A stretch of DNA of 51,815 bases, from the NCBI RefSeq assembly GCF_014656545.1, contig NZ_BNDS01000023.1:23694-75508 (forward strand), given 5' to 3'. The notes under the pieces were generated by a model, which saw only the letters and a program-made list of their open reading frames with translations, was not told the DNA's origin and did no database searches. The first letter of the stretch is position 1; each line of letters starts with the position of its first letter. A program made the position numbers and the translations under genes. This DNA comes from Neobacillus kokaensis. GTDB lineage: Bacteria; Bacillota; Bacilli; Bacillales; Cytobacillaceae. Shown here piece after piece: positions 34,801 to 45,440 of the stretch.

Positions 34801-34824
34801 GGACTTGATCGTCCGTCCCTCCCT
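34801..34824 (-). promoter_or_regulatory. Distant ribosome binding site plus hairpin for nusG
   Basis: On the minus strand AGGGAGGG (34817-34824) is followed by the hairpin GGAC-GATCAA-GTCC (34801-34814), then seven bases and ATG. If the hairpin forms, the effective distance falls from 23 to about 9 bases, a normal spacing. This is inference from sequence only. Confidence 0.5.
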
Positions 34825-34940
34825 GTATTTAAATGTGTATACTTGCAAGTTGATTCGCGCTCCAATCAACATTGTTATAAAAAGTAACGATTACCTTTAG
34901 AAACAAACAATTGAAAAGCGGTTATACTTTTTGACAAATT

Positions 34941-34965
34941 AAAAAACCCGTGAAAACGGGCTTTT
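34941..34965 (-). terminator. Terminator after secE
   Basis: The stem AAAGCCCG-TTTTCA-CGGGTTTTTT on the minus strand lies about 50 bp after the secE stop. nusG therefore needs readthrough or its own promoter. I could not define a good promoter in 34825-34940. Confidence 0.85.
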
Positions 34966-35014
34966 AGATAAAATTTCCTGTATTGATTACCATTATACCA
35001 TGAACTATTACTAA

Positions 35015-35197
35015 TTATTCAAGAATTAAACGAATCAATTTTGAAATCCCTAAATCTAACACCGTAAAGAAAATAGCGAAAAAAGCAACGGTCGTTATCA
35101 CGGTAACTGTCGAACGAGTAAGTTCGCTTCGTCTTGGCCAACTAACCTTTCTCATTTCACGAACAACATCACTGAAGAACTTATTTATGCGTTGCAT
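35015..35197 (-). CDS. secE: Preprotein translocase subunit SecE
   Basis: SecE clamps the SecY channel. This short single-span form has 60 residues: an amphipathic N-terminal helix (INKFFSDVVREMRKVSWPRR) and one membrane helix (VTVITTVAFFAIFFTVLDLGI). The motif KVSWPRRSEL is the family signature. Its neighbour nusG is the normal partner. Confidence 0.96.
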   Translation of the reverse strand: MQRINKFFSDVVREMRKVSWPRRSELTRSTVTVITTVAFFAIFFTVLDLGISKLIRLILE

Positions 35198-35244
35198 TCT
35201 TTGTAACCCCCAACTTTGGCAGATAGCATGCTAAAACCTATACC

Positions 35245-35391
35245 TTACTTTGTTTCTCGGTGAATTGTATGGGTTGCACAAGTTTTACAAAATTTTTTCA
35301 ATTCTAATCTAGCAGTTTGAGTCTCTTTGCTTATAGTTGAGTAGTTTCTTGAACCGCATTCAACACAAGCAAGAATCACCTTTTTACTCAT
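35245..35391 (-). CDS. rpmGB: 50S ribosomal protein L33, zinc type
   Basis: L33 is a small large-subunit protein. The 48 residues start [20 protein letters not shown] and keep both zinc cysteine pairs (Cys9, Cys12, Cys35, Cys38), so this is a zinc-binding form. I chose the ATG at 35391 (GAGGGTG upstream); the frame runs to 35544 into sigH and is not real there. It lies between sigH and secE as in B. subtilis. Confidence 0.95.
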   Translation of the reverse strand: MSKKVILACVECGSRNYSTISKETQTARLELKKFCKTCATHTIHRETK

Positions 35392-35473
35392 TCTAACACC
35401 CTCAAATATATCCCTAAAAATGTAACACGACACCCAAATTATTGTCAATAACGGATATTTCCGCCCTTCATTT

Positions 35474-36124
35474 CTATAAGGAAAATTCACGGATTTCCAA
35501 ATAGCGCTCAAGCTTTCGCTTGACTCTTTGCAGGGCATTATCAATTGATTTCACATGACGATTAAGCTCTTCGGAGATTTCCTGATAGGATTGCCCGTCT
35601 AAGTAAAGTGCGAGGACTTTTCGTTCCAAATCACTTAATAACTCCGTCATTTTAATTTCAATATGATCAAATTCTTCTTGATTAATAATCAACTCTTCAG
35701 GGTCAAGCACCTTGGCACCTGACAGCACGTCCATCAGCGTCCGGTCAGATTCCTCATCATAAATAGGCTTGTCCAATGAAACATACGAGTTTAATGGTAT
35801 ATGCTTTTGTCTTGTGGCCGTTTTAATAGCCGTGATGATTTGGCGGGTAATGCATAACTCTGCAAATGCTTTAAAAGAAGTGAGCTTGTCCTCCCGGTAA
35901 TCACGAATGGCCTTATAAAGACCTATCATTCCTTCTTGGACAATATCTTCCTTATCAGCCCCTACCAAAAAGTAGGATCTTGCCTTGGCACGTACAAAAT
36001 TTCGATACTTATGGATTAAATAATCCAAAGCTTCACTATCACCCTTATGCACTAGATCAACAATTTCTTCGTCTTCCATAACAAACAACTGCTTATCGAC
36101 CATTGTTCCGAAGTCCGTACTCAA
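35474..36124 (-). CDS. sigH: RNA polymerase sigma-H factor
   Basis: Sigma-H directs the switch to stationary phase, competence and early sporulation genes. The 216 residues contain region 2 ([29 protein letters not shown] ... [29 protein letters not shown]) and region 4 ([41 protein letters not shown]). I chose the TTG at 36124, seven bases after GGAGGGG. Its presence implies a spore-forming lineage. A sigma-A promoter lies directly upstream; repression by AbrB is known in B. subtilis but not visible here. Confidence 0.96.
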   Translation of the reverse strand: MSTDFGTMVDKQLFVMEDEEIVDLVHKGDSEALDYLIHKYRNFVRAKARSYFLVGADKEDIVQEGMIGLYKAIRDYREDKLTSFKAFAELCITRQIITAIKTATRQKHIPLNSYVSLDKPIYDEESDRTLMDVLSGAKVLDPEELIINQEEFDHIEIKMTELLSDLERKVLALYLDGQSYQEISEELNRHVKSIDNALQRVKRKLERYLEIREFSL

Positions 36125-36161
36125 GCGCGATCCCCTCCACCGAACAAGCATAGATAGCATT

Positions 36162-36190
36162 ATTATACATTAGAAATTTTTTGAAGTCGA
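36162..36190 (-). promoter_or_regulatory. Sigma-A promoter of sigH
   Basis: On the minus strand TCGACT (36185-36190) and TATAAT (36162-36167) are 17 bp apart, 38 bp before the sigH TTG. The -35 box begins four bases after the rae1 stop. Confidence 0.7.
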
Positions 36191-36193
36191 GGC

Positions 36194-36703
36194 TCATTTG
36201 TGTCCTCTGCGCCACTTTTCAAAAATTTCTGCCATTTCATCACTAATCGGAATTTTAGAGACCGGTTTTTTTTCCTGAATGGTTTTTACCTTTTTTTCAA
36301 TACCTTTTTCAATCGACGACATTTCATTCAGCAGCTCCCGGGCTGATTTTCTTAAAGCTCCTTGTCCAAAAATAGCCCATTGCTCCGTGTAATCGGATGT
36401 AGCTACATGAATTTGTGTTTTTCGATTGCTTAAACTGATAGCCATCTTTTCAATCCGCTCATCAGCTGTTTCGTTCTTGCTTGTAAAAATAACTTCCACT
36501 TGATGATTTTTATACTTCTTTGCCGTTCCTTGTACATAATAGGCATCAAAAACAACAATTACGCGGTAGCCTGAAAAGGCCTGATACTCAGCCATTCTTT
36601 CAATTAGGCGATCCCTTGCTGCAGCTAAATCATGATCCTTTAGCGCTTTTAATTCAGGCCACGCCCCGATAATGTTATAGCCATCTACAAGCAGGATATC
36701 CAT
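36194..36703 (-). CDS. rae1: Ribosome-associated mRNA endonuclease Rae1 (YacP)
   Basis: Rae1 is a PIN/NYN-type endoribonuclease that enters the ribosomal A site and cuts certain mRNAs in B. subtilis. The 169 residues begin MDILLVDGYNIIGAWPELK, with the conserved Asp of DGYNIIG, VVFDAYYVQG and the acidic ETADERIEK and ATSDYTEQ segments of the nuclease site. I chose the ATG at 36703, four bases after the rlmB stop; the upstream frame overlaps rlmB. The C terminus is Lys/Glu-rich. Confidence 0.9.
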   Translation of the reverse strand: MDILLVDGYNIIGAWPELKALKDHDLAAARDRLIERMAEYQAFSGYRVIVVFDAYYVQGTAKKYKNHQVEVIFTSKNETADERIEKMAISLSNRKTQIHVATSDYTEQWAIFGQGALRKSARELLNEMSSIEKGIEKKVKTIQEKKPVSKIPISDEMAEIFEKWRRGHK

Positions 36704-36707
36704 ATGC

Positions 36708-37451
36708 CTATTCCCCAAGTGGGTGTCGGTTTCGATATACCTCATACATAAGTATAGCTGCAGCAACAGAAGCATTTAATGAAGTGACCTTTCCTGCCAT
36801 TGGCAGCTGAATAAGGAAATCACATTTATCCCTAATAAGCCGCCCCATACCTTTCCCTTCACTGCCAATTACTAACCCAAGCGGCAGTGTGCCATCAAGC
36901 TGGCGATAATCCTGCGTTCCTTTTGCATCTGTTCCAGCAATCCAAATGCCCCGTTCCTTTAATTCATCAATTGTACGGGCCATGTTTGTCACCCGGACAA
37001 CAGGGATATATTCAATTGCTCCAGTCGAAGCCTTTGCTACTGTTGCTGTTAACCCTACTGCCCGCCGCTTCGGAATAATAATTCCATGGGCGCCGACGGC
37101 ATCAGCCGTTCTCATAATCGATCCAAGATTGTGCGGGTCTTCAATTTCATCCAACAATAAGAAAAAGGGAGTCTCCTTTTTCTTTTCAGCTGCAGCAAAC
37201 AAATCATCAATTTCTGCATATTGGTAAGCTGCCACATATGCCAGGACACCTTGATGATTTTGGTCAGTAATCAAGTCTAGCTTTTTCTTCGGTACAAATT
37301 GAACGAGGACATTTGCCTCTTTAGCTAATTGGGTAATCTGCTGCATTTGTCCGCGCTGTGATCCCTCTGCAATTAAGACTTTATTGATATCCCGGCCTGA
37401 TTTTAGCGCTTCAATCACCGGATTTTTACCGACGATATATTCCTGGTTCAT
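36708..37451 (-). CDS. rlmB: 23S rRNA 2'-O-methyltransferase RlmB (YacO)
   Basis: RlmB methylates G2251 in the P loop of 23S rRNA. The 247-residue SPOUT-family protein has an N-terminal substrate-binding domain ([12 protein letters not shown]) and a knotted C-terminal domain with motif 1 [19 protein letters not shown], motif 2 [10 protein letters not shown] and motif 3 [22 protein letters not shown] residues ([17 protein letters not shown]). It overlaps the mrnC stop by four bases. Confidence 0.95.
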   Translation of the reverse strand: MNQEYIVGKNPVIEALKSGRDINKVLIAEGSQRGQMQQITQLAKEANVLVQFVPKKKLDLITDQNHQGVLAYVAAYQYAEIDDLFAAAEKKKETPFFLLLDEIEDPHNLGSIMRTADAVGAHGIIIPKRRAVGLTATVAKASTGAIEYIPVVRVTNMARTIDELKERGIWIAGTDAKGTQDYRQLDGTLPLGLVIGSEGKGMGRLIRDKCDFLIQLPMAGKVTSLNASVAAAILMYEVYRNRHPLGE

Positions 37452-37876
37452 TGCGATGCTCCTCCTTTCTTCAGTTCTTCAACATATAAAAATGCCTTTT
37501 GTACAAGCTCTTCCAGCCGCTCTATTTTGCCTGATAAATATAAATACCCCATTAACGCTTCAAAAGCCGTACTGTAATGATACGTTTGTACATCGGTGTT
37601 TTTCGGTACTGTTCCTGACTTCGCATTTCTGCCGCGCATGACAACGGCTAGTTCATCCTCAAGCAAAATGCCATCATTCATCATCTGAAGAAGTATTTGA
37701 CATTGCGCTTTCGCCGAGACGTACCTTGTTCCAGCACGGTGTAACTGGTGCGGTCGAACTTGCCCGCTGTAAAGGAGATGCCGGCGGACATATATTTCAA
37801 ATACCGCATCCCCCATATAGGCAAGAGCAAGGGCTTTTAATTGATATGCATCTATTGTGTTATTGTAATCAAGCAT
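37448..37876 (-). CDS. mrnC: Mini-ribonuclease III MrnC
   Basis: MrnC matures 23S rRNA and lacks a dsRNA-binding domain. The 142 residues carry the RNase III signature [20 protein letters not shown] with the catalytic Asp, and the second acidic motif [12 protein letters not shown]. Length matches B. subtilis MrnC (about 143). It sits between cysS and rlmB, in the usual order. Confidence 0.95.
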   Translation of the reverse strand: MLDYNNTIDAYQLKALALAYMGDAVFEIYVRRHLLYSGQVRPHQLHRAGTRYVSAKAQCQILLQMMNDGILLEDELAVVMRGRNAKSGTVPKNTDVQTYHYSTAFEALMGYLYLSGKIERLEELVQKAFLYVEELKKGGASQ

Positions 37877-37879
37877 GAA

Positions 37880-39277
37880 CTAGCCTCTTTTCCACCTTGT
37901 GCCCTGCGGCGTATCTTCTAAAATAATATTCATTTCCTTTAACTGGTCGCGAATTTGGTCTGCCAATTGGAAGTTGCGGTCTTTCCTTGCCTGTATCCGC
38001 TGTTCAATTAATGCATCGATTTCTTCATCGAGCATTTCTTCCTGCCCCGGTGTTAAACCAAGGACCCCGAACAGTTCCTCAAATTCCGAAGTAAACGCGT
38101 CAATAACCTCTACAGCTGTATTCTTTTCTAAAAGATAATAATTAGCCAATTTGGATAGCTCGAATAATACAGAAATAGCTAATGCCGTATTAAAGTCGTC
38201 ATCCATCGCCTCAATAAATTGTGTACGCAAAGCTGTGATCTTATCAATCCACTCTTGATTATGTTCGGTTAAATTTGTGCTCGCCTCTTTACGGTGCTTT
38301 AAATTTTGGTACGAGGTGGTTAACCGCTCAAAGGCCGCTCTGGTGCTTTCAAGTAATTCTTCACTATAGTTAATCGGGTTACGGTAATGAACTGACAGCA
38401 TAAAGAACCTAAGCACTTGCGGATTATGTTTTTGAATAATATCGTGAACTAGAACAAAATTCCCAAGCGACTTTGACATCTTCTCATTATCAATATTGAT
38501 ATAGCCGTTATGCATCCAGTAGTTGGCGAATGTCTTGCCTGACAGTGCTTCAGATTGTGCGATTTCATTTTCATGATGAGGGAAGGTCAAGTCCTGGCCG
38601 CCAGCGTGAATATCAATTGTTTCGCCAAGGTATTTTTTCGCCATTGCCGAGCATTCAATATGCCATCCCGGCCGTCCTAGACCCCATGGGCTTTCCCAAT
38701 AGATTTCCCCTTCCTTTGCCGCTTTCCATAAGGCAAAGTCTAAGTCATCTTCCTTTTTATTGCCCACTTCAATTCTGGCACCTACTTGTAACTCGTCAAT
38801 CGATTGGTGTGACAGCTTTCCATAATCATCAAAGCTGCGTGTCCGGAAATAGACATCTCCTTCTGATTCATAGGCATAACCTTTCTCAACCAATTGTTTG
38901 ATAAAATCAATGATGATGTCCATATTTTCCATAACCCGCGGATGAACATCCGCTCTTTTGCATCCTAATGCCGATACATCCTCAAAATAGGCATCGATAA
39001 ACCTGCTGGCAATCGTTGGGACATCTTCCCCCAGTTGATTGGCAGCCCGGATTAATTTATCATCGACATCGGTAAAATTCGAAACATATTTCACATCATA
39101 CCCGCGAAATTCAAAATAGCGGCGGACCGTATCAAATACGATGGCAGGGCGGGCATTACCAATATGAATATAATTATAGACAGTAGGACCGCAAACATAC
39201 ATTTTCACTTTACCCTCTACTAGGGGTACGAATGCTTCCTTCTTTCTTGTAAGTGTATTATACAGTTGAATGGCCAT
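37880..39277 (-). CDS. cysS: Cysteinyl-tRNA synthetase
   Basis: CysS charges tRNA-Cys. The 465-residue class I enzyme has a HIGH-type motif ([11 protein letters not shown]), zinc ligands including the Cys of CGPTVY and later GWHIECSAM and [15 protein letters not shown], and the KMSKSLGN motif. The start overlaps the end of cysE by 20 bp. Both genes are controlled by the upstream tRNA-Cys T-box. Confidence 0.97.
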   Translation of the reverse strand: MAIQLYNTLTRKKEAFVPLVEGKVKMYVCGPTVYNYIHIGNARPAIVFDTVRRYFEFRGYDVKYVSNFTDVDDKLIRAANQLGEDVPTIASRFIDAYFEDVSALGCKRADVHPRVMENMDIIIDFIKQLVEKGYAYESEGDVYFRTRSFDDYGKLSHQSIDELQVGARIEVGNKKEDDLDFALWKAAKEGEIYWESPWGLGRPGWHIECSAMAKKYLGETIDIHAGGQDLTFPHHENEIAQSEALSGKTFANYWMHNGYINIDNEKMSKSLGNFVLVHDIIQKHNPQVLRFFMLSVHYRNPINYSEELLESTRAAFERLTTSYQNLKHRKEASTNLTEHNQEWIDKITALRTQFIEAMDDDFNTALAISVLFELSKLANYYLLEKNTAVEVIDAFTSEFEELFGVLGLTPGQEEMLDEEIDALIEQRIQARKDRNFQLADQIRDQLKEMNIILEDTPQGTRWKRG

Positions 39278-39926
39278 TGACTTTTGTCCTTTCCTGTTTT
39301 AATTCTCTAAGTTCTTGCTTTAAACCGTCCATTTCGGCCTGCAGCTCTTTGAAACGATCCGCAACCGGGTCTGGCAGGTCACAGTGGTTTAAATCGCGAA
39401 TAATCTTCTTTCCATCCTGGATAACAACTTTTCCCGGAATTCCTACGACAGTTGAGTTTGGCGGCACTTCTTTTAGCACGACTGACCCACCGCCAATTTT
39501 GGAGTTCTCGCCAATTGTAATCGAACCAAGGACTTTTGCCCCTGTAGAAATAAGTACATTATCCTTTATGGTTGGGTGACGTTTACCTTTTTCTTTTCCT
39601 GTTCCGCCTAATGTTACCCCTTGATAGATCGTTACGTTATCACCTATTTCACACGTTTCCCCGATAACAACCCCCATCCCGTGGTCAATAAAAAATCTCC
39701 TGCCTATTTTTGCCCCGGGATGAATTTCAATTCCCGTGAAAAAGCGGCTTATTTGTGAAATGGCCCGTGCAAGGAAAAATAATTTTCGCTTATAGAGGGC
39801 ATGGGCGAATCGATGAGACCAAATCGCATGCAATCCAGAATACGTTAAAATCACCTCTAAGTACGTCCTCGCAGCTGGGTCCTGATCAAACACAACATCA
39901 ACATCTTCTTTTAACATTTTAAACAT
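39258..39926 (-). CDS. cysE: Serine O-acetyltransferase
   Basis: CysE makes O-acetylserine, the cysteine precursor. The 222 residues have the N-terminal SATase helical domain, then a left-handed beta-helix of hexapeptide repeats ([43 protein letters not shown]) with the catalytic His in [12 protein letters not shown] chose the ATG at 39926, nine bases after AGGGGGG; an upstream ATG at 39932 is too close to that site. The C-terminal coiled segment is polar. Confidence 0.95.
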   Translation of the reverse strand: MFKMLKEDVDVVFDQDPAARTYLEVILTYSGLHAIWSHRFAHALYKRKLFFLARAISQISRFFTGIEIHPGAKIGRRFFIDHGMGVVIGETCEIGDNVTIYQGVTLGGTGKEKGKRHPTIKDNVLISTGAKVLGSITIGENSKIGGGSVVLKEVPPNSTVVGIPGKVVIQDGKKIIRDLNHCDLPDPVADRFKELQAEMDGLKQELRELKQERTKVNGHSTV

Positions 39927-40017
39927 TTCCATCCCCCCTAAAACTTCTGACAAATAAAAAAGCTGTATTAGATTGTCTGATGATTGACGCTCCAGGTGCT
40001 TCAATCATCAGTCTAAT

Positions 40018-40050
40018 AAAAAAGCGCCCCTGTCATATTGACAGAGACGC
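40018..40050 (-). terminator. Terminator of the cysE T-box
   Basis: A stem GCGTCTCTGTCA / TGACAGGGGCGC (plus-strand 40024-40035 with 40039-40050) is followed by six T on the minus strand. It competes with the antiterminator that includes the T-box sequence. Confidence 0.92.
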
Positions 40051-40295
40051 TTGTGCGTGGTTCCACTCTGATTAGGCACTTATCTGATTTCAGCTAAACG
40101 AAAAGCAGCTGAAACAAACATGCCTCACTCTAACTTGTTAACGGAAAGGTTCCGCCCAAATCTACTCAAGTACAACTCTCTTTTGAAATGGGGCTCGGAG
40201 GTGCATTTCAAACAATGAGCGGCCTGAACCACTTTCAGCCGGTGATGGTTCTCTCTTTAAGGCATCATTCTTTTACTTATCCTCTTCGACGTTTT
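40051..40295 (-). promoter_or_regulatory. tRNA-Cys T-box riboswitch
   Basis: The T-box sequence AGAGTGGAACCACGC is at 40055-40069 (minus strand). In Stem I the segment GAAATGCACC at about 40201-40210 supplies the specifier UGC (Cys codon) at 40203-40205. The variable antiterminator base of TGGAACC is A, matching the U73 discriminator of bacterial tRNA-Cys. Uncharged tRNA-Cys should allow transcription into cysE-cysS-mrnC-rlmB-rae1. Confidence 0.92.
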
Positions 40296-40309
40296 AGCTC
40301 ATATAAAAT

Positions 40310-40338
40310 ATTGTATATTTACTATATTACATTTTCAT
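40310..40338 (-). promoter_or_regulatory. Possible promoter of the cysE T-box unit
   Basis: On the minus strand ATGAAA (40333-40338) and TACAAT (40310-40315) are 17 bp apart, just after the gltX stop. The -35 box is weak. Confidence 0.4.
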
Positions 40339-40345
40339 CCGAATG

Positions 40346-41803
40346 TTAACTAATAATTTGCCCGATTCGCTGTTGAACTTTCTCTTTTCCTAAAAGTTCA
40401 ATTGATTTAGGAAGGTCTGGCCCGTGTGTTTGTCCCGTTACAGCGGCACGAATTGGCATGAACAAGTTCTTACCCTTTTGGCCGGTGGATTTTTGGACAG
40501 CTTTCATTGCAGCCTTAATTCCTTCCGCCTGGAAGCCTTCCAGCTGATCCAACTCTTCTGAAAATGCCTTTAACACTTCCGGTACCTGCTCTCCAGCAAG
40601 AACCTCTTTTGCTTCATCCTCAAAATCCACTTGTTCTTTAAAGAACAAGTCAGAAAGTTCAACGATTTCAGCTCCGAAGCTCATTTTCTCCTGCAATAAT
40701 TCCACTAAGCTGCGCACCCAATCTCTTTCTTCAGCAGACAAGTTCTCCTGAACGCGTCCCGCTTTCATTAGGTGGGGAAGAGCAAGCTCAACAACACGGT
40801 CAAGGTCCACCTTTTTCATGTATTGGTTGTTCATCCATGTAAGCTTTTGCTTATCAAATAATGCTGGTGATTTAGACAAGCGGTTTGCATCAAATAGCTG
40901 AATGAACTCTTCCTTAGAATAAAGCTCTTCTTCACCAGCAGGTGACCAGCCAAGTAAAGTAATAAAGTTAAAGATTGCCTCTGGCAAATAGCCTAATTCT
41001 TCGTACTGCTCAATAAATTGAATAATTGATTCATCGCGCTTGCTTAACTTTTTCCGGCTTTCATTTACAATTAGCGTCATGTGGCCAAAAATTGGCGGTT
41101 CCCAGCCTAATGCTTCGTACACCATCAACTGCTTAGGTGTATTTGAGATATGATCATCCCCGCGAAGGACATGGGAGATTTTCATGAGATAATCATCGAT
41201 TGTTACAGCAAAGTTATAAGTAGGGGTGCCGTCCTTTTTCACAATGACCCAGTCGCCCATACCTTCTGATTCAAAAGACACTACACCCTTTACCATATCA
41301 TCAAATGTATAAGTCTTGCCTTCCGGAACAAGGATACGGATGCTCGGCTCACGGCCTTCACTTTCTAAACGAGCTCTGTCTTCTGCAGTCAAATGACGGC
41401 ATTTGCCGGAATATTGCGGGGTCTCACCACGTTCCATCTGTGCTTCCCGCTCTGCCTCCAGCTCCTCTTCCGTACAATAACATTTATAGGCTTGTCCATT
41501 TCCTAACATTTGTTTGTAGTACGTTTCGTAAATCTCATTGCGTTCTGACTGCCGGTACGGACCGTATTCACCGCCGACATCAACACTTTCATCCCAATCC
41601 ATTCCAAGCCATTTTAAATATTTTAATTGGCTCTCTTCTCCACCTTCAATATTCCGCTTCTTATCCGTATCTTCAATCCGGATAATGAATTTCCCGCCTT
41701 TATTGCGGGCAAATAAATAGTTAAATAACGCCGTGCGGGCATTTCCAATATGTAAATGTCCGGTTGGACTAGGAGCATATCTTACACGAATTTCGTTTGA
41801 CAT
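40346..41803 (-). CDS. gltX: Glutamyl-tRNA synthetase
   Basis: GltX charges tRNA-Glu; in bacilli it also misacylates tRNA-Gln for GatCAB. The 485 residues begin [26 protein letters not shown] (HIGH-type motif) and have the second motif KLSKRDES. Length matches Bacillus GluRS. I chose the ATG at 41803, behind GGAGGC; the frame to 41845 is upstream of that site. It lies between ispF and the cysE T-box. Confidence 0.97.
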   Translation of the reverse strand: MSNEIRVRYAPSPTGHLHIGNARTALFNYLFARNKGGKFIIRIEDTDKKRNIEGGEESQLKYLKWLGMDWDESVDVGGEYGPYRQSERNEIYETYYKQMLGNGQAYKCYCTEEELEAEREAQMERGETPQYSGKCRHLTAEDRARLESEGREPSIRILVPEGKTYTFDDMVKGVVSFESEGMGDWVIVKKDGTPTYNFAVTIDDYLMKISHVLRGDDHISNTPKQLMVYEALGWEPPIFGHMTLIVNESRKKLSKRDESIIQFIEQYEELGYLPEAIFNFITLLGWSPAGEEELYSKEEFIQLFDANRLSKSPALFDKQKLTWMNNQYMKKVDLDRVVELALPHLMKAGRVQENLSAEERDWVRSLVELLQEKMSFGAEIVELSDLFFKEQVDFEDEAKEVLAGEQVPEVLKAFSEELDQLEGFQAEGIKAAMKAVQKSTGQKGKNLFMPIRAAVTGQTHGPDLPKSIELLGKEKVQQRIGQIIS

Positions 41804-41874
41804 TATAATGCCTCCATTTTCCCAGTTGGTTTCATCCTGATACATTTTACCACTATGGTTTTACCGGATAAAGT

Positions 41875-42357
41875 CTAAACGTTTACCTTTTTTAAAAGGA
41901 CAACTGCTTGAGCGGCAATACCCTCGCCCCTGCCGGTAAAGCCCAACTTTTCGGTTGTTGTTGCCTTTACATTAATTTGTTCTGTGTCCGCCTCTAAAAG
42001 CTCCGCAATCCGTACCCGTATTTGTTCAATAAATGGAGCCATTTTTGGTTTTTGGGCGATAATCGTACAATCCGCATTGACTAATTCATAGCCTTTATCT
42101 TTGACCAGCTGCCACACATGCTCCATCAGCTTGGCGGAGTCGGCATCTTTGAATTCGGGGTCCGTATCAGGGAAATGTTTGCCGATATCCCCCTCGCCAA
42201 TCGCACCAAGGCAGGCATCAGACACTGTATGTAATAACACATCTGCGTCAGAATGCCCCAGTAAGCCCTTCTCATAGGGGATGGTAATACCCCCAATAAT
42301 GAGCGGCCGCCCCTCCGTTAATTGATGAACATCAAAGCCTTGTCCAATTCGAAACAT
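41875..42357 (-). CDS. ispF: 2-C-methyl-D-erythritol 2,4-cyclodiphosphate synthase
   Basis: IspF catalyses the cyclisation step of the MEP isoprenoid pathway. The 160 residues start [13 protein letters not shown] with metal ligands in DVH and HSDADVLLH, and the end [16 protein letters not shown]. It follows ispD by three bases, so both consecutive enzymes are made together. Confidence 0.97.
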   Translation of the reverse strand: MFRIGQGFDVHQLTEGRPLIIGGITIPYEKGLLGHSDADVLLHTVSDACLGAIGEGDIGKHFPDTDPEFKDADSAKLMEHVWQLVKDKGYELVNADCTIIAQKPKMAPFIEQIRVRIAELLEADTEQINVKATTTEKLGFTGRGEGIAAQAVVLLKKVNV

Positions 42358-42360
42358 TAT

Positions 42361-43047
42361 TTATAACCCCTTCCGCTTTTTTAAGATCGCTTCCGCAAAA
42401 AATAAATCCTCTGGTGTGGTAAGCTTTATATTATCGTAATCTCCCTCTATCATCGTCACAGGATGCCCTAAGCGCTCGATTAGACTGGCATCATCTGTAC
42501 CAAGAAAGTGATCCCTTTCTGCCTTTTCATACGCCTCTACAAGGAGAGAAACGCGAAAAGCTTGTGGGGTTTGCACTGCCCACAAGCTTGAACGTTCAAC
42601 AGTCGCTTCGACAACACCATTTTCCACCTTTTTCATCGTGTCTTTGGCCGGAACCCCCATTATGGCTGCACCCGTTTTCGCTGCCGCTTCTGTTAATACG
42701 TGAATATGCTTTTTTAGAATAAACGGTCTTGCTGCATCATGTACAAGAATAATGCCATCATTACTGACGGTCTTTAAGGCATTATAAATGCTGTGCTGGC
42801 GCTCTTTTCCGCCTGGCACCAAACCCTTTACCTTACATAAATGATGCATGTTAATCAGTGCATTAAATTCCGCTTCATCTTGGGGATGAATAGCTAAAAT
42901 GATTCCTGTACAGGCATCGTCCGCTTCAAATACTTGTAACGTATGAACAAGTACAGGAATTCCATCAAGTTCAAGCAACAGTTTATTTTTCCCCGCTCCC
43001 ATTCTCTTTCCCTGACCAGCAGCAGGAATAATGACCTGATAAGTCAT
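42361..43047 (-). CDS. ispD: 2-C-methyl-D-erythritol 4-phosphate cytidylyltransferase
   Basis: IspD couples CTP to methylerythritol phosphate in the MEP pathway. The 228-residue protein starts MTYQVIIPAAGQGKRMGAGKNKLLL, the nucleotide-binding glycine-rich loop, with HDAARPF and VQTPQAFR motifs of the family. It follows yacL by 23 bp. Confidence 0.97.
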   Translation of the reverse strand: MTYQVIIPAAGQGKRMGAGKNKLLLELDGIPVLVHTLQVFEADDACTGIILAIHPQDEAEFNALINMHHLCKVKGLVPGGKERQHSIYNALKTVSNDGIILVHDAARPFILKKHIHVLTEAAAKTGAAIMGVPAKDTMKKVENGVVEATVERSSLWAVQTPQAFRVSLLVEAYEKAERDHFLGTDDASLIERLGHPVTMIEGDYDNIKLTTPEDLFFAEAILKKRKGL

Positions 43048-43070
43048 ACTAAAAACCTCATTTTCTCTCT

Positions 43071-44159
43071 CTATAGTGCTTTTTCTAATAATTTCGGCTT
43101 GGCAAAAATCATTCTGCCGGCAGATGTCTGAAGCACACTGGTCACAAGAACCTCGATTCTTTTTCCAATGTATTCCCTGCCTTCCTCCACAACAATCATC
43201 GTGCCATCATCTAGGTAGGCAACTCCCTGATGATGCTCTTTTCCGTCCTTAATGACCTGCACCGTTAATTCCTCACCCGGCAAAACAACCGGCTTTACGG
43301 CATTAGCGAGATCATTGATATTGAGAACAGACACATTTTGTAATTCACATACTTTATTCAGATTAAAATCGTTCGTAACGAGTACGCCATTCGTTAACTT
43401 AGCTAGCTTTACCAGTTTAGAATCTACCTCTTGGATTTCCTCGAAATCCCCTTCATAGATTTCCACCTTAATGGCCAGTTCTTTTTGAATCCGGTTTAAG
43501 ATATCAAGGCCCCTTCTGCCGCGGTTCCGTTTTAATACATCGGAAGAATCAGCAATATGCTGTAATTCCTCAAGAACAAACTGTGGTATGACAATGGTCC
43601 CTTCTAAAAATCCCGTTTGGCAAATATCTGCAACACGCCCGTCAATAATGACACTCGTATCCAAAATCTTTAGTTCCTTTCCGGATGGTTTCTCATTTTC
43701 CTCTTCAGCAGGTTTTTTCTTGCTGCTACCTCTGCCAAACAGACCAAGCAGCTCATCTCGTTTTTTGAAGCCCACCTGGAAGCCAAGATAACCAAATAGC
43801 AATGTCAATACGATTGGGGCAACAGCATTTAAGATTGGCACTTGTACAGCGTTAAGTGCAAACCCAATTAAAAAAGCAACCAATAAACCAAAAATCAAAC
43901 CAACGCTGCCAAACAGCACATCGGTTACTGGGATTTTGACTAAGGAATCCTCAGCCCATTTAATAAAATTAAACACGTAATCTACTGCCCAAAAGGTAAG
44001 AAGATAAAAAATAATAGCACCTAAAATCGCAGTAACATAGGAATTATTTATAAGCGCGGTTGTATCTAAACCCATTACTTTTAATAATTCCGGCAGAAAT
44101 AAGATTCCAAGCGTACCACCAATAATGAGGAAGCAAGCCTGCACAATTCGTTTTAACAT
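43071..44159 (-). CDS. Membrane PIN/TRAM-domain protein YacL
   Basis: YacL orthologues join four N-terminal membrane helices (about 1-120), a PIN nuclease-like domain (about 170-285; starts [14 protein letters not shown]) and a C-terminal TRAM RNA-binding domain (about 290-355). The linker ([29 protein letters not shown]) is charged. Conserved acidic residues [13 protein letters not shown] and NDFNLNK suggest nuclease activity, but function is not established. It lies between disA and ispD as in B. subtilis and has a promoter upstream. Confidence 0.92.
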   Translation of the reverse strand: MLKRIVQACFLIIGGTLGILFLPELLKVMGLDTTALINNSYVTAILGAIIFYLLTFWAVDYVFNFIKWAEDSLVKIPVTDVLFGSVGLIFGLLVAFLIGFALNAVQVPILNAVAPIVLTLLFGYLGFQVGFKKRDELLGLFGRGSSKKKPAEEENEKPSGKELKILDTSVIIDGRVADICQTGFLEGTIVIPQFVLEELQHIADSSDVLKRNRGRRGLDILNRIQKELAIKVEIYEGDFEEIQEVDSKLVKLAKLTNGVLVTNDFNLNKVCELQNVSVLNINDLANAVKPVVLPGEELTVQVIKDGKEHHQGVAYLDDGTMIVVEEGREYIGKRIEVLVTSVLQTSAGRMIFAKPKLLEKAL

Positions 44160-44328
44160 TTCTTCACCTCCTCTAATTAATTATAAACATATTTACAAAA
44201 ATGAAACCGCGTTTTTCCAATAATTTTTCCAGAATGTAAACATTTTGAAATTCCTACGTTATGTTGTTACCTTATTTCTCATAGGGTAGCATCAGAGGAA
44301 ATTTGTGTCAAATAAATTGAAACTTACA

Positions 44329-44357
44329 ATTTTAACATAGTTCAAAAGTTCTATCAA
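44329..44357 (-). promoter_or_regulatory. Sigma-A promoter upstream of yacL
   Basis: On the minus strand TTGATA (44352-44357) and TAAAAT (44329-44334) are 17 bp apart, just after the disA stop. A perfect TTGACA lies further downstream but its -10 partner is poor. The 204-bp spacer holds nothing else I can name. Confidence 0.65.
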
Positions 44358-44363
44358 TATTTT

Positions 44364-45437
44364 TTATAGATAACGATGTGTATACAGTCGCTCCCTAATT
44401 AATTTAAAGCCCTCTTTAATTTTCTTTGCCCTAACCTCACCAATTCCCTCAACATCATCCAAGTCCTCAACAGTCGCTGCAATGATGCTGCACAGGTCGC
44501 CAAAAGTTCCAATTAAGTTTTCAATGATGACCGCTGGCAGCCTTGGAATTTTATGAAGAATGCGATAACCGCGTGATTTTTTATTCTCGTCAAGATGAAC
44601 ATAACCGTTATAGCCTAATAGTTTGAGGAGTGCCATATCCTCAATGTTTGTGCTATTAACCGCGGCCTGAATCCGCTGCAGTACCTCTTCTGGCTTTACC
44701 TCCCTGTCAAAAGCATAATCCTTGATGATTAACATTATTTCTTCTTCAAGTTCCGTTAAAATTTCATTCATCTGCAGACGGATAAGCCTTCCCTCTGTTC
44801 CAAGCTCATACAGATAGGTTAACAGTTCATTCTTAATTTTTAACACCATTTCAAACCGATGAAGCACAAGTAAAAAATCGTTATATGTAACGGACTCCTC
44901 AAATTCTAAAATACTAAAATTCGTAATCGTCTGTTCCATCACTGCTTTATATTTTTCCAATGTTTGAATCGCCTGATTGGCTTTCGTTAAAATAACGGCA
45001 ATGTCTTTTAAAGCATAACGGTGATTTCCTTGATATAAGGTAATTACATTTCTTCGCTGGGAAATGGCAATCACAAGCGCCTTTGTTTGTTTGGCTACCC
45101 GTTCAGCTGTACGGTGCCGCATTCCTGTCTCTGAAGATGGAATGAGCGGGTCCGGAGCCAGCTGGCCATTGGCAATCAGAATCTTACTTGCTGAGTCATT
45201 AAGAATAATGGCACCGTCCATTTTTGCCAGTTCATATAAAAAGCTTGGTGAAAAGGCACAATTGATAGCAAAGCCGCCATCTACAACGCTTTTCACTTTA
45301 TCATTATAGCCAATGACAATCAGCCCGCCGGTATTCGCCCGAAGGACATTATCAAGCCCCTCACGGATTGGTGTACCTGGGGCAATTAATTGTAATAAAT
45401 CAGTTATGGTCTGTTCACTAGGCTTTTTATGCTCCAT
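44364..45437 (-). CDS. disA: Diadenylate cyclase DisA
   Basis: DisA scans DNA integrity and makes c-di-AMP from two ATP. The 357 residues have the N-terminal cyclase domain (about 1-150) with the DGA (MDGAIIL) and RHR (GMRHRTAER) motifs, a helical linker, and a C-terminal helix-hairpin-helix domain ([18 protein letters not shown]) that binds branched DNA. It follows radA by three bases; the pair is functionally linked in B. subtilis. Confidence 0.97.
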   Translation of the reverse strand: MEHKKPSEQTITDLLQLIAPGTPIREGLDNVLRANTGGLIVIGYNDKVKSVVDGGFAINCAFSPSFLYELAKMDGAIILNDSASKILIANGQLAPDPLIPSSETGMRHRTAERVAKQTKALVIAISQRRNVITLYQGNHRYALKDIAVILTKANQAIQTLEKYKAVMEQTITNFSILEFEESVTYNDFLLVLHRFEMVLKIKNELLTYLYELGTEGRLIRLQMNEILTELEEEIMLIIKDYAFDREVKPEEVLQRIQAAVNSTNIEDMALLKLLGYNGYVHLDENKKSRGYRILHKIPRLPAVIIENLIGTFGDLCSIIAATVEDLDDVEGIGEVRAKKIKEGFKLIRERLYTHRYL

Positions 45438-45440
45438 CTG

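Noticed and set aside
35392..35544. N-terminal extension of rpmGB into sigH
   Set aside because: L33 is about 49 residues; the extension overlaps sigH out of frame.
38530..38901. Plus-strand 123-codon frame inside cysS
   Set aside because: Antisense shadow of cysS.
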